Assembly: GCA_030522415.1 (NCBI GenBank)
Contig: CM060127.1
Coordinates: 13,253,646-13,317,645, forward strand
Source: Channallabes apus
Lineage: Eukaryota; Chordata; Actinopteri; Siluriformes; Clariidae
Direction of reading: 5' to 3'
Length of the DNA stretch: 64,000 nt
Numbering within the stretch: position 1 is the first letter of the stretch; each line of letters starts with the position of its first letter. A program made the position numbers and the translations under genes. Of this stretch, positions 33,880-46,052 are shown in pieces. The notes beneath the pieces were generated by a model. That model was not told the DNA's origin and did no database searches. It worked only from the letters and a program-made list of their open reading frames with translations.

Positions 33880-35207
33880 AACATAATTGAACACAAAATG
33901 CAGTTTTTAAATGATTTTAAAAAAAGGTTTACGTTATTAAGGGAGAAGTAGACCAAAAGCACCTCAAAAGCTAGACATCATGCCAAGATCCAAAGAAATT
34001 CAGGAACAAATGAGAACAAAAGTAATTGAGATCTATTAGTCTGGTAAAGGTTATAAAGCCATTTCTAAAGCTTTGGGACTCCAGCGAACCACAGTGAGAG
34101 CCATTATCCACAAATGGCAAAAACATGGAACAGTGGTGAACCTTCCCAGGAGTGGCCGGCCGACCAAAATTACCCCAAGAGCGCAGAGACAACTCATCCG
34201 AGAGGATAGGACAACATCTAAAGAACTACAGGCCTCACTTGCCTCAATTAAGGTCAGTGTTCACGACTCCACCATAAGAAAGAGACTGGGCAAAAATGGC
34301 CTGCATGGCAGATTTCCAAGGCGCAAACCACTTTTAAGCAAAAAGAACATTAAGGCTCGTCTCAATTTTGCTAAAAAACATCTCAATGATTGCCAAGACT
34401 TTTGGGAAAATACCTTGTGGACCGACAAGACAAAAGTTGAACTTTTTGGAAGGTGCGTGTCCCGTTACATCTGGCGTAAAAGTAACACAGCATTTCAGAA
34501 AAAGAACATCATACCAACAGTAAAATATGGTGGTGGTAGTGTGATGGTCTGGGGTTGTTTTGCTGCTTCAGGACCTGGAAGGCTTGCTGTGATAGATAGA
34601 ACCATGAATTCTACTGTCTACCAAAGAATCCTGAAGGAGAATGTCCGGCCATCTGTTCGTCAACTCAAGCTGAAGCGATCTTAGGTGCTGCAGCAGGACA
34701 ATGATGCAAAACACACCAGCAAATCCACCTCTGAATGGCTGAAGAAAAACAAAATGAAGACTTTGGAGTGGCCTAGTCAAAGTCCTGACCTGAATCCTAT
34801 TGAGATGTTGTGGCATGACCTTAAAAAGGCGGTTCATGCTAGAAAACCCTCAAATAAAGCTGAATTACAACAATTCTGCAAAGATGAGTGGGCCAAAATT
34901 CCTCCAGAGCGCTGTAAAAGACTCGTTGCAAGTTATCGCAAATGCTTGATTGCAGTTATTGCTGCTAAGGGTGGCCCAACCAGTTATTAGGTTCAGGGGG
35001 CAATTACTTTTTCACACAGGGCCATGTAGGTTTGGATTTTTTTTCTCCCTAAATAATAAAACCCCTCATTTAACAACTGCATTTTGTGTTTACTTGTGTT
35101 ATCTTTGACTAATAGTTAAATGTGTTTGATGATCAGAAACATTTTGTGTGACAAACATGCAAAAGAATAAGAAATCAGGAGGGGGCAAATAGTTTTTCAC
35201 ACCACTG
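33880..35207 (+). mobile_element. Tc1-like transposon lacking its left end
   Basis: Starts abruptly inside the 5' leader (AACATAATTGAACACAAAAT), directly after the hAT terminus. Its right inverted repeat is intact (AAACTATTTGCCCCCTCCTG when reversed), followed by TA. It is a sister of the copies at 52516-54116 and 55039-56213. Confidence 0.85.
33980..34990 (+). pseudogene. Tc1-like DDE transposase, nearly complete but with two stops
   Basis: Starts MPRSKEIQEQMRTKVIEIY. A TAG replaces Gln at codon 20, and a second TAG (34682-34684) replaces the Trp before VLQQDND. Domain order: paired-like helix-turn-helix (AISKALGLQRTTVRAII), GRPTK hook, second helix-turn-helix (VSVHDSTIRKRLGKNGLHGR), WTDKTKVELF (first Asp), [21 protein letters not shown] (second Asp) and [11 protein letters not shown] (Glu). 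Four codons after LIRE are missing in frame. All three catalytic residues survive. Confidence 0.9.
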
Positions 35208-35219
35208 TATATACTAGCA

Positions 35220-35575
35220 AACTACCAATGGCCGACCGGTCCGGTCCATTCCCACAGAAATTCAATGCAACACAAATTATGAAAGAAGGTAAATGCTGCC
35301 AATGATAGAAAAAGACCAATGTCCTTGTGCCACACCACAGAAAACTCCTAGAGGCCCTGCAGAGCCCTCCAGGCACAATTGAAACCCAGGTGATTTTAAT
35401 GTTGATGGTACTGTATGATAGAAAAACACAAGGCCCCGTAGGAAAAGGGCCCAAGGCCATTGACTGGGCCACCAAACTCCCCAATCCCCAATTCTCAAAG
35501 TTAAGCACACAAGGATGTACTGGACAAACAAGTTCGATCCACGGCCCGCAACTGATCGAAGTGGCTCATTGACAA
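35220..35575 (+). repeat. Tc1-like remnant (AGCCATAACATT family)
   Basis: CCACCAAACTCCCCAATCCC and GATGTACTGGACAAACAAGT correspond to the third catalytic block of the same family as 783-1210, in opposite orientation. No frame remains. Confidence 0.5.
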
Positions 35576-38500
35576 AAAAGGAAAGGGCACAAGAAGGAGC
35601 AAATTTTATTTTTACATGCTTTCTTTTTTTTTGCACTGAAAACCAATTTAAATGTCAAAAAAATGACTTGAAGTGCAATTTGCATAATAGCTGCCCTTTG
35701 ATGTGGCGACACCATCTTTTACAGTTTGAGTTAAAACAAAACCATTTTTGTGAGGATAAAATCTTGCAAACTTCCTGCAGTATTCTAATGAATAAAAATT
35801 TCAACGAATACAGGAAGACTGCAGCACCTTAAATCATTTGTCTTGGAACGAGACTGGCACGTTTATTTTCTTCTAGTTGGAGTGCACATGACAAGCTATT
35901 GCACATCCTCCATGTACCTTGCAATCTCAATTTGGGTCTCAATTTGGGTGGAAGACAGCTGAATGGCTGAATGTCATTCCCACATGAGGTAGGCTGAGGA
36001 TTCTATTATGGGCAGAGTTGCAGTGAAACTTGGGCCTAGCACTGGGTGTGGGTATGAGTTTTGTGGGGTTTTCCGTGTTAGGATAGTGGACCGTATCTCC
36101 GGCCTGTCACTCTGTAGACCAGAGTTCATATTCACATATTATGTGAAGAAGAAGTGAGTTTCATTCTGCTGTAATGATATATATATATATATACTGTATA
36201 TATACACACAACTTTTCCACTTTTGGTTAAAAGTGGATGTAGTATCCCTTTAAAGCTTGCTTAAAGTACACTGGTTCATAAACACAAATTGTGGTTTGTC
36301 ACTGTTGCTGTTGTCATTATCTATAAAAGGTATGAAACTTCCCCAATCTCCACTTTGTGCATATGTAGGTGTGAGTTTTTCTTTTTTTTACATTATGAGT
36401 TTTGGTCTATTCTTTTGTTAAATTTTTTTTTAAATAAACAGACTCCAGCATGGCCTCTTGCTAAATGCGAGATAGAGGAAACTTTTCATGAATGCTGATC
36501 AGGGATTTTCATGTTAGCGATTACAGTTACCTCGTGATGCTTTTTCAACGGAACAAAATCCCCTACGCAGACAGCAGCAAGCTAATAATTACTCCACTGG
36601 TTATCAAGGAGTAAAGGTCATTTAGTTCCTACACTACACACAAATACACACATACGCCACATCAGTCGAAGCGATATCTTTCGTTCTGTCTTTTGAATCT
36701 GCGTGGCATTGTATCTTTGGGGTGGTGAGCGATATTATCTAAATTAGAAACACAAACCCATCAAATCTTGTCTGCTGTGATATTTCAATTTGTGTAAAGC
36801 TCAGGTTTCAGACAATAACGCATAAGCACAGTGAGGTAATCTCACACAGGGAACTTTGTGTAGTAGTTTAATAAGAGATTCCTGTATTTTACCTACGTGG
36901 GAGACGTGAGCGATCGAATAAGTCATTGGTGTACATTAAAACGAGATCATTCGACATTTTTGCCCACTCTTCTGCACCACAGTCTAACCCCAGCTGTGTT
37001 CCACATCAGATGACGAAGACATGAGAGAAAAGAAAGGAAATGAAAAAAAAAAGTGCAATCTAATTAAAAAAAACATTTTTAACCACCATTGAAACAGAAA
37101 GAACAAAGTGAGTGCGGTGAGGGAAATAATACAGCTATGAAGTGAGATTAAATAATGGTGTGCTTAAATAATGTGTGTACTCATTTTAGTAAGTTGCCTC
37201 TGTTACTGTAATGGGCTGATAAGACTGAAGTATGTTTTCGTCATTCTCATTCATAGCAGAATCTTGTTTTCACTCAAACTCTGTGTTATGACAATGCATT
37301 TCCCCTAGTGCTTTGGTTCTGACCTTGGTCTCTCGTTTGTTTTCTCACACTGGAACAAAAAACTGAAAACTGTTCTACATGCTGTGCTGGATCAGAAAAG
37401 AGGAAAGAGTGGACAAACTGTAAGCATTTGGCCTATTCATGCCTCCTGGTTTCTCATTTAACCCCTTTCTGTTACAAACAAGAAATAGTTCCTATCAGCA
37501 GATACTGTAGGAAGGTCAGAAGATACACAGCTTCAATATTGAGTCTAGTCATGTAGCATCCATGAGATGTTTCCTTCCTGCACAAGTAGCTGTATCTTAA
37601 ATTGCTTACTTGTCCTAATATGCAACACTCACTGTGGAGAAGTGATGGAATTACTGTTACCACCATTGGCCACCACTATAACAGCAGGCCTTGTTTACTT
37701 AATTTATACCACAGCAATTTGCCAGCATTTTCTATTTGTAAAAGAACAACCAGGGGCCACTGCATTCAACTAACAGCATCCAGCTTGTTTGTGTTTGATT
37801 CTGATTCGTTGGAGTATTTAAAGTTCTGAATTTTAAGTTCACATTTGTCCTGCAGTTGTTATGTTTGTGCACATTAATACCTATCTCTATTTCATGGTCC
37901 TGGTCATAGTGTCTCGTTTATGTCATATTTGTTTGTGTGAATGTTCATTAAAGATGAGTCTGAACATGCATTTTCTCCGGCTTTGACTCCTGCCAGAAAG
38001 AAAGACTCAAATATGGATGCATCAGTTTTCTTTTACAGGCCTGGCAAGGAGTCCTCGAAGAAATCCACATAGAACTGTGGGTCCAAGAAGACTGGATCCT
38101 TCTCCAAGCCCATAAACTTATGGCTGGGCTCCCCAAAAGAAATCTATGTGTTGATAAAGGGACATGGCCGAACGGCAACAGCGGCTCTCTCGCACTTCCT
38201 AGCCTAGACACATTCCTATAGCCAGTGTAGTTATCGGAGCAGCATGTCAAATGCCAACACGGCGTCCAAGTCAGAGAACAGAAGATAGCCTTTTGATTTC
38301 AGTCCCTGATTCTGGTGAGGAGGTCCTGCCCGCCTACTAATATTGCTGTGTTACCTGACACTGTGGAAAATGTCACCATGCATCCCTTCCCTCCAGAGAG
38401 CATCACCCATCCTGACCTGCTTGCCTGAGGATATCACTCTACCCCCTGCCTGAATCCTGGTTTGCAGTAATCGATCAAATTTCCCAGTCACCAATCAATA

Positions 38501-39227
38501 TCCAGAAAACCTTTTTTACTTTGTAGTGCATGGAAGGTGCTGGATTATACATCACCTACATGAAGTGCAAGTGCCAATGCAAGACAGAAAATGGAGACAC
38601 CAACCAGTAGAGAGTTTTAACTTGAATAAAAGTACAAAGCAAGATATAGCAACAAATTTACAAATAGAATGGGACAAGTTCAAGAATATATATATATAAA
38701 AAAAAGATAAATAAAACTAAATCTGTCAATCTGTCAGGCACTCGAGTCCATTGGTATTGAGGCTGATGTCTGGTACTATTTTTCAGAAGGCAGGAGTCCT
38801 GTACATGTCTATGGGAAGAAAGGGAGACCCGGATAATCTTCTCAGTTAAAACAGCCACTTACTATGCTCTCATTATTCTGTTTCTTGGCTATGGAGCTAG
38901 TATTTAGGGACCAGTAAAGGTTCGCGTCCAGGTGAGCAATAAGGAATTGTCTGCTCTTTATGATCTCCACAGAGGAACCATCTACAGTATGTTGATTCTC
39001 TTAAAGTCAACAACCAACAATGTTATTCTTGTGGTGTTTTTGTGGTTTTTTGGGATTCAAGCTTTTCATTGAAGATGAGTCCTCTACCTCTTTGCGATCA
39101 TTCAAAAACAAAAGGTTTTCTGTAAAGACCTTTAAATATGAAAGCTAATAAAATATTAATATTATTTATATTAATTAATATTATTAATATAATATTAATT
39201 AATAAAATATAAATGAGGTATTCAAGT
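35576..39227. other. intergenic; no gene recognised
   Basis: Contains a TA/TATATA run at about 36178-36205. About 37790-38460 resembles degraded retroelement sequence (TATTTAAA and ATTAAA motifs followed by a polypurine-poor stretch). I could not find paired LTRs or a gag/pol frame, so it is left unclassified. Confidence 0.35.
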
Positions 39228-40975
39228 TAAAGTGGGACTTTTGATTGTGCAGAATAACAGAGCACAAAATAAAAAATACGGAAATACGGAAATAAAAACT
39301 TCCTTAATTTTTCTATGTAATGCCCTGCTACACTTATTCCAGTGTTTCACTAAAGCTTGGATACCATCAAGGTAAAAAGTTTTGATTGGTACGTCTGCTT
39401 CACGTCTAATACAGTATCCTCCCTGGAAATATTTAATCTTCTGGAAATAACTGTGGCAAGGTCAGGACTGGTCAGGATTGTATGGGGGATTACTCCCAGT
39501 TGAGTTTCTGTAATGTACTACGACGAAAAGTCTCATTACTGTACTGTGCTTGAAGTCTTCTGTTATATCGCTTTTACATCTTCATTTATCAAAAATCTTG
39601 ATCATAGTCTTGGTTTGATTTAAACACCTCTTGTATTTACTTTAGATAAGTCAATATAAAGACATACTTGCTCTATCTACAAATCTAAAACATTTACTAT
39701 ACAGTTTGCTCTATTGAGGATATACAGAATGTCATTCAGCACAGTTATCTATACATCTATCTATCTACAGTATCTATCTATTTCATCCCCTGAGTTACAG
39801 AAATTGGGTCTATTATTTTTTCTCATAGGTTTATTTTAAATGATAGAGACTGAATATCCATCAAAAATCCAGAAAAAGCACATTATACAAAGGTTATAAA
39901 TTGAGTTGCATTTTAATAAGTAAAATAACTATTTGAACCCCTACAAACCAACAATAATTCTGGCTCACAAACACTGGTTATGTGCTCCTGTTTTTACACA
40001 GATTATTTTAGATGGTGCTCCTAACAACAAGTCGTTATGTGGATCAAAGCGACCTGTTCACAGATTAATGCCCTGCACATTAATCTAATTTGTGGATAAT
40101 TGGGGCCACCATAATATTTTTTAGCTGCTGTGGGATAAAGCTATAGGTCTTGGTTTCAGCCGAGAAGCAGTAACAGATTAGTGTGGGAGAGTTCAAGCAG
40201 ATTTGAAACTTCTATTTGGAAAATCTAGAATATACTGAGAGTTGAACTATTTGAAGTTATGAAAAAAAAAGTTTCCACACTATTATAATTTTTGAGAAGC
40301 AGTGTACATGTAGTTATCTATATAAATAAAAGAAAGGTTGTTAGATTACATTAAAGCTGATAAGCGATTTTTTTGTTTTAACCTTTTAACTGTTTCTACA
40401 AACTCTTTATCCGTCAATGACAGGTACTTATGCTTGTTTTATACAAGCGGAAAACCGGGACTTGTGATGAATTTTCTGGTTAGTGAAGGCGTAAAAGCGA
40501 TTGATATTTACAGACTGGATCCCACAGCACTCATAAAGAGTTTGTTGCTGTGAGCGTTCAGAGAGTGGAACGCCTGATCTTTGAAAGTCAATGAATAACT
40601 TGTCGCCAACTCACAGAAGAGACGCATTTGTCTGTTTGAATTGAACATACAGTACAACCATTCACCAACACCATTTGCACATTACAGGAACTCAGCTATA
40701 AGTTATTGACACATCGCCCGTACAGTCCTGCCCTCGCGCTAAGTCATGTCCACCTGTGAGGGCCATTGAAGAAGTTCCTGGTAGGCCAGCGTTTCAGACG
40801 TGAAGCATGCAGTCTGATCATGCTTCTGGCGCTCTGAGAAAAAACTTTCGACCTTGATGGTATCCAAGCACTAGTGAAATGCTGAAATAAGGGCATTAGT
40901 GTAGCAGAGGTTTATATAGAGAAATACAGGGTGTTTTAATTTTTTTTCTGCAGAATCAAAAGTCTTGGCTTGTAC
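39228..40975 (+). mobile_element. Mos1-type mariner remnant
   Basis: Imperfect inverted ends of about 170 bp (left 39228-39400, right 40815-40975; shared CTTGGATACCATCAAGG). Inside, 40670-40800 reads QELSYKLLTHRPYSPALA then GPLKKFLVGQRF, matching the C-terminus of Mos1-like mariner transposases (PPYSPDLAP, HLFGPLKK-L-GKRF). Stops and indels throughout. An ATCT run lies at about 39747-39780. A homologous fragment flanks TNFSF14 copy B at 59080-59300. Confidence 0.6.
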
Positions 40976-41870
40976 CTGTACATGCACTCTAATAACTCTA
41001 ATAAGACAATAAAATATGATTAAAAGAAACCATCTGCCAGGTGATTTTATATTTGTGTGGTTAAAAGAAATTAATCTATTAATTTAATAGAAAAAAAACA
41101 AGATATGAGAAATGAAAATATGTAAGACTCTCTATGCAGTGTTACAGGAGCTTATGTAGATTCGCTCTGTGAGAGAACTGTTAATGGCTAGTCGCTACTC
41201 AATTTAGCTGTACAGCAGACAGCTAGCTGACATAAGCTAACCTGAACTAAATATATATTTTGGTGAAAAAGAAATGATAATTTATTCAACAATGCTTCTG
41301 ACTTTTTTGGTATAAGGTACAGTAGTTATCTAGCTTTTGTGCTAATTGCGGTTAAAACTGTGATTAAGTTTTTAGTCAACTGTTGCTACACCAGCAAAGC
41401 TTAAAATTAGGTATTAATATTAATATAATTTCGGAAAAGTAGAGATGTATTTGACAGATAGAAGAGCATGAGTAGTCTTACCACAACCATCTTTGTCATT
41501 TCTCTTGAGGGATTTTTTTTCTGTCTGTGAATCATGAATCGGTTCTTGGAATCAACTCAGTAAAAACATTTTGTTTTGTTTAAAAAAAAAAAAAATGTAA
41601 AAGTAAAAAAAAAAAAAAAATTGGAATTTTCCCAAAATATATCTGCTTTGTCATCATACTGTACACCACTGGAGAGAAGCGAATGATTTTCAATAATGGC
41701 TGCCAGCATGAAGCTCTATCCATAAAAGCTAAAACAAAGATAACAGAACATTTATTTAAGCTTACGTTTTAGTTTATTATTTTAAATTAATAAGTAAATG
41801 AGTAAACAAATAATCTCAGAGTTGATTATCATTGATAAACCGATAAACTGGTGATAGGATCATGGGTACC
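40976..41870. other. intergenic, AT-rich
   Basis: Poly(A) runs at about 41581-41595 and 41608-41622. No gene or transposon recognised. Confidence 0.4.
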
Positions 41871-41874
41871 CAAG

Positions 41875-42140
41875 TCTCACCCATAGCCAAAGGCTAGCCT
41901 GTCCGGTCTGATCTTACACCAGATAGAAAGACACCAGGCCACTGTACACGGCACCCAGCAGGCAACAAATCCAAGGCCACCAACTTGGCCACCAAACTCC
42001 CCAGATTCGATTGAATAACCAAGGGATGCGCTTGTCCCTACTCCATAACCCACAGCACCCAGAGGAACAACATCAAATGTCCTGGTGCCAGACACCAGAA
42101 CACACCAACACAGGGCTTGTCGAGTCATTGCACAAGGGGA
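41875..42140 (+). repeat. Tc1-like remnant (AGCCATAACATT family)
   Basis: Contains GGCCACCAAACTCCCCAGAT and a downstream GTCCTGGTGCCAGACACCAG segment in the order expected for this family. The frame is broken. Confidence 0.5.
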
Positions 42141-42156
42141 ACCTACACAGGTTTTC

Positions 42157-42157
42157 T

Positions 42158-42227
<70 letters not shown>

Positions 42228-42228
42228 A
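42157..42228 (+). repeat. (GATA)n microsatellite
   Basis: About 18 perfect GATA units. Confidence 0.95.
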
Positions 42229-42978
42229 TCTGTTTTTTTAAATACTTTTACGTTTATGCTATTTCTTTCTTTATTTGTTTTATCAGTCAGAACACAGTCA
42301 GAATACTGCAGTTATTTACTCAATTGCTAATATATTTGGTCTTACAGGGGAACGTACTGAACAGGAACTGAAATATGAATAGAAAATACTAAATATAAAT
42401 TATATTAAATCACTTCATGACATTGCGTTTTCTAGTTTGCTTTAAAAAAAAATTTTATAATCCCACAGTTTGTACTTGTGAGGTGCCCTCACCGGAGGGC
42501 GCTGTTTGCTTTGCCTGATTAAGCTCCTTTCTGAAGGACGTCACAAATCTTACCTACTGAAATTGACTGATATTGAATACTTACTTTGGATGAGACCTTT
42601 AATAATATTAAAGAAAACAAAAGAGCTAATAAATGTTACCAACCGTGTCATATGTGAGTGAACAGTCGACAACAGCAACAACAAAGAAAAGTCGTTTTTC
42701 TTTTTTCCTCATTCTTTTTACATTATTGGTCATCAGAGGCCTGTGGAGTTTTCTTTTCGGCTTAAAGGCAGTAGATTTTCTCTGTAACGTCGTGTCAGGC
42801 TGATAGACATTGTGTGGTACAGAAAGTATAGACAGGGAAAATCCAGCTAAATACACAGCAGAGTGTGAATTTGTCATTGCTTTTAGTTTCAATCCACACC
42901 GCAGCTGAGTGTTGAGAAGGTACACAGTACAGTATACAGGCACATATGTGACTAATATCACAGCACTATGCCCAAACA

Positions 42979-43065
<87 letters not shown>

Positions 43066-43090
43066 CTGTGCATGTGTGTGTGTGTGTGCA
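42979..43090 (+). repeat. long (TG)n microsatellite
   Basis: About 42 uninterrupted TG units, then a short imperfect extension. It produces spurious Cys-Val or Thr-His open frames on both strands. Confidence 0.95.
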
Positions 43091-45439
43091 CATTTTCCTT
43101 ACATGATCATGCAGTTACAGTATGTTTCCTTACTCCAGTTTTCACTTTTCATTCTTTGTGTCTTGGTGTGTATTTTATAAAGGGTATTTTTTTAATATAT
43201 ATTTTCTTGCGTTTAGACAATATACTTTGGGTATTCTCCATATTCAGTGTATGAACTATTAAAAAAGTGATGAAGCAGCATTTTTAAAAAATTTTTTAAG
43301 TAGCTACATTTTACTTTAGCACTATCCCTTAACTATTTTTTTTTTATTTTCTTTAACTTTAATGCTACGTTACTTTTACATTACACACAGCATTATTTAG
43401 ACCATTTTAATATACATCCATATAGTTTCTTTTTTATTTTACAGTAATCATTTATTTTATTAGAATTATTATACATTTTATAATTTGTTTATAAAACGTT
43501 TCTTGTAAGTTTTATTGCATTATGTAAATCTTTGAGGTACTTAAATCTTAAACCCATAAAAGTCTACCATTGCCTCTGATCCATCTACGGATGGATTGCC
43601 AATCTGAGTCTTTCTATTATTAAATAAACAAATAAATAAATCCACCATATGGTCTTTGCACCAGAGCAGTTTAATTTTTTCCTAGCCGTATCCTATTCCA
43701 CGTTCTGAAGCTCAAAATGGTCCATATGTGGTGTTTGGGCTGGAACGTTCCAAAGGGGTGTGTGAGAGGGTTTTTCTGCGAGATCTGAGTCAGCGAAAGA
43801 GATATTCTAATGTACCTGTTGCAGACCTCTTCCCCCACCCCCCCACTTCCTCTCCACATTACCCAAGAGCCCCACGACTCAGCTAAGAGCAGGCCAGGCT
43901 TGCAGCGTGGGCGAGCTCAAAGCCACCACTTCTTATAACAAGATGTAGATGAAAAGAACCCAAAGTCAAAAGAAAAAGTTTACTCTGTAAACCAGAGATT
44001 AAAACAACAGGATGGAAAAAATCTGTATTGTTTTGACTGAGGTGCATGATGTTTGAAAATCAGGCCGGTGCAAACTGCAGGTCAAGAGCGGTGGGAAAGA
44101 GACAGCAACATACGCGCAGGTTGGAAGGAAGTTAAAAGGTTAGACTTACATATCCGGTGTGTTAGGCAGCGACAGAGTCACTAACGCCTGTGGGCTGAAT
44201 GAAAGTGTCCGACCACAGCTTGTATACAGAAACGGTGCTTTCATGATGCGCGGGGAGGTTTTAATGTGTGTGTATGTGTGTGTAATGTCACTTAAATAAA
44301 AATAAGACATTCTGTAAAGCCCGAAGCAATTGTAAATAGTTTGAAAGATTTATTTTTAACTAGAAAAGGTTACAAAACAAGCAGGAAGTTAAAGTCAGTG
44401 AAGTTAGCAGGATAGATGTTTTAATATATATATTATTTATTTAAAAACAATACAAAATATTGTCAGAAAAAAAGACATTTGATATAAAACTTTTACTACA
44501 GAAACTATAGAAATGACAATAATAAAGATAAAATAGGAATAAATTATTTAAAAAAAAATAAGTCTAAAAAAAATTATTGAATTCAACACTTTTGTAAGTG
44601 CAATGATTGTACTTTATCAGAATCTTTTACCTTTATGCGAAAGTCACAAATATATACATTTAAATGAATAATCAAACTCTACCTAACCGCACTAAACGTC
44701 TTTATTTTCATTTAGACATGATGTTAAAAGTGTGCGCAGAATGTTGTATGCTCAAAACTATACACTTAACCACAAAGTTGCAGGTAAACATTAAACCAAC
44801 ATTAAAATAACTTTTGTTTTTCTGCCTGAAGTTTAAAACAATAAGGTACAAAAACAATTATTTGAACTGTCAGGTTTCGGTGGTTGCTACCTGTGATCTG
44901 TGACTATCATGTGACTATCAGCTTGACTACGAACAAACCAGGTGTGTAGACGTTTGTGTCGGATATTTTATTTATTGCACCTCTGATTACTTAAAAAAAA
45001 AAAAAAAAAGATTTCTATGAATGGTGTTGCGTAATCAGTTGAAATTTATTATTAATGTATTCATATTTTTATAAGCATAGGTGCCATGATAATGAGTGCT
45101 AACTGTCTACAAGTGAAAGACGTGATACAATTCATGTTCAGTGATATTCCAGCCAGTTTTGCCAGTTTCGCAAAATTTGTTACTTTTCTTATAATAACTG
45201 CAGCCATTAAAACAGTACTGTACACATACTTTTGATCCACATTTTTCTAACCAATCAATCTAACTGTATTTCTCCAGTCAATGGGTACTCGCTGAATGGT
45301 GATCTTGCACTCTTTGTAATTCTTTGTGTACGCCGTAAATGTACTTTACGCATTTATGTTTTTATGTACATACTGTATTTTATGTACTTTAGATTGCTGG
45401 ATGAGCTAATGATCTTTTCTCGCGGTGTATATTAAGTCT
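43091..45439. other. intergenic, downstream of TNFSF14 copy A
   Basis: AT-rich with many homopolymer runs. No exon, RNA gene or transposon end recognised. Confidence 0.4.
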
Positions 45440-45748
45440 ATACAGTGTATGGGTGTCCTATCGGTTTGGGATGGTTTAGTGACTGATAATAAGTAAAATG
45501 GGTAAAAAATTAACTATTTTGTACAGCAGGTTGTTTTAGAGATTTTCAGTTAGAGGAGTTTTTGCAATCTTGATTAACACTGTGTAAAGTTACGCGACTC
45601 AAGACTTGTTCTGCCACTTTGTCAGGAAAAAGTGTTTCCAAAAAACAGATTGATCTACATTGTTCTATTTGGGGAAATTCCCCAGGTTTAACAGAACATT
45701 AAGTCTACCTGATGATTCAAAAGCCTGACCAAAAACATGCATAATGTA

Positions 45749-45960
45749 CACTGCCTCGCCAAAAAAAAGTCCTCGTTTCAATAGTCAAACTATTGGCCTT
45801 GATCAAACAAAGAAATGTGCTGAACGACCAGATTAACACATCTATGGAAATTTTCTTCCCGATATTATGGAATTCAAACTGTGGCCACACTGATTGCTGT
45901 AATCAATGCTAAAGGCAATCAAATGAAATATTAGAGTGTTTTACTTTTTTGGCTAGAATA
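45749..45960 (-). mobile_element. internally deleted Tc1-like fragment shared by both duplicates
   Basis: The left end CACTGCCTCGCCAAAAAAAA resembles Tc1-like termini. The right part ends TTTTTTGGCTAGAATA. The same insertion is in copy B (59917-61160), where it retains more of the interior and has been re-invaded, so the insertion predates the duplication. Confidence 0.6.
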
Positions 45961-46052
45961 TTTAATTCCTAAACATCAGGATTTCTTAAACTCCGGTGCA
46001 CCCATGTAGATGGCACCTATGGTTATAAATACATATCTACTGTAACTCCTCT

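Noticed and set aside
35197..35636. 100-119-codon frames on both strands near 35.3 kb
   Set aside because: They overlap a decayed Tc1-like remnant and are not conserved between copies of that remnant.
37790..38460. Gypsy-type LTR
   Set aside because: TATA-like and polyadenylation-like words occur, but no second LTR, primer-binding site or coding frame could be found.
42626..43254. Open frames of up to 155 codons rich in Thr-His or Cys-Val on both strands
   Set aside because: They are produced by the (TG)n microsatellite at 42979 and have no splice or domain support.
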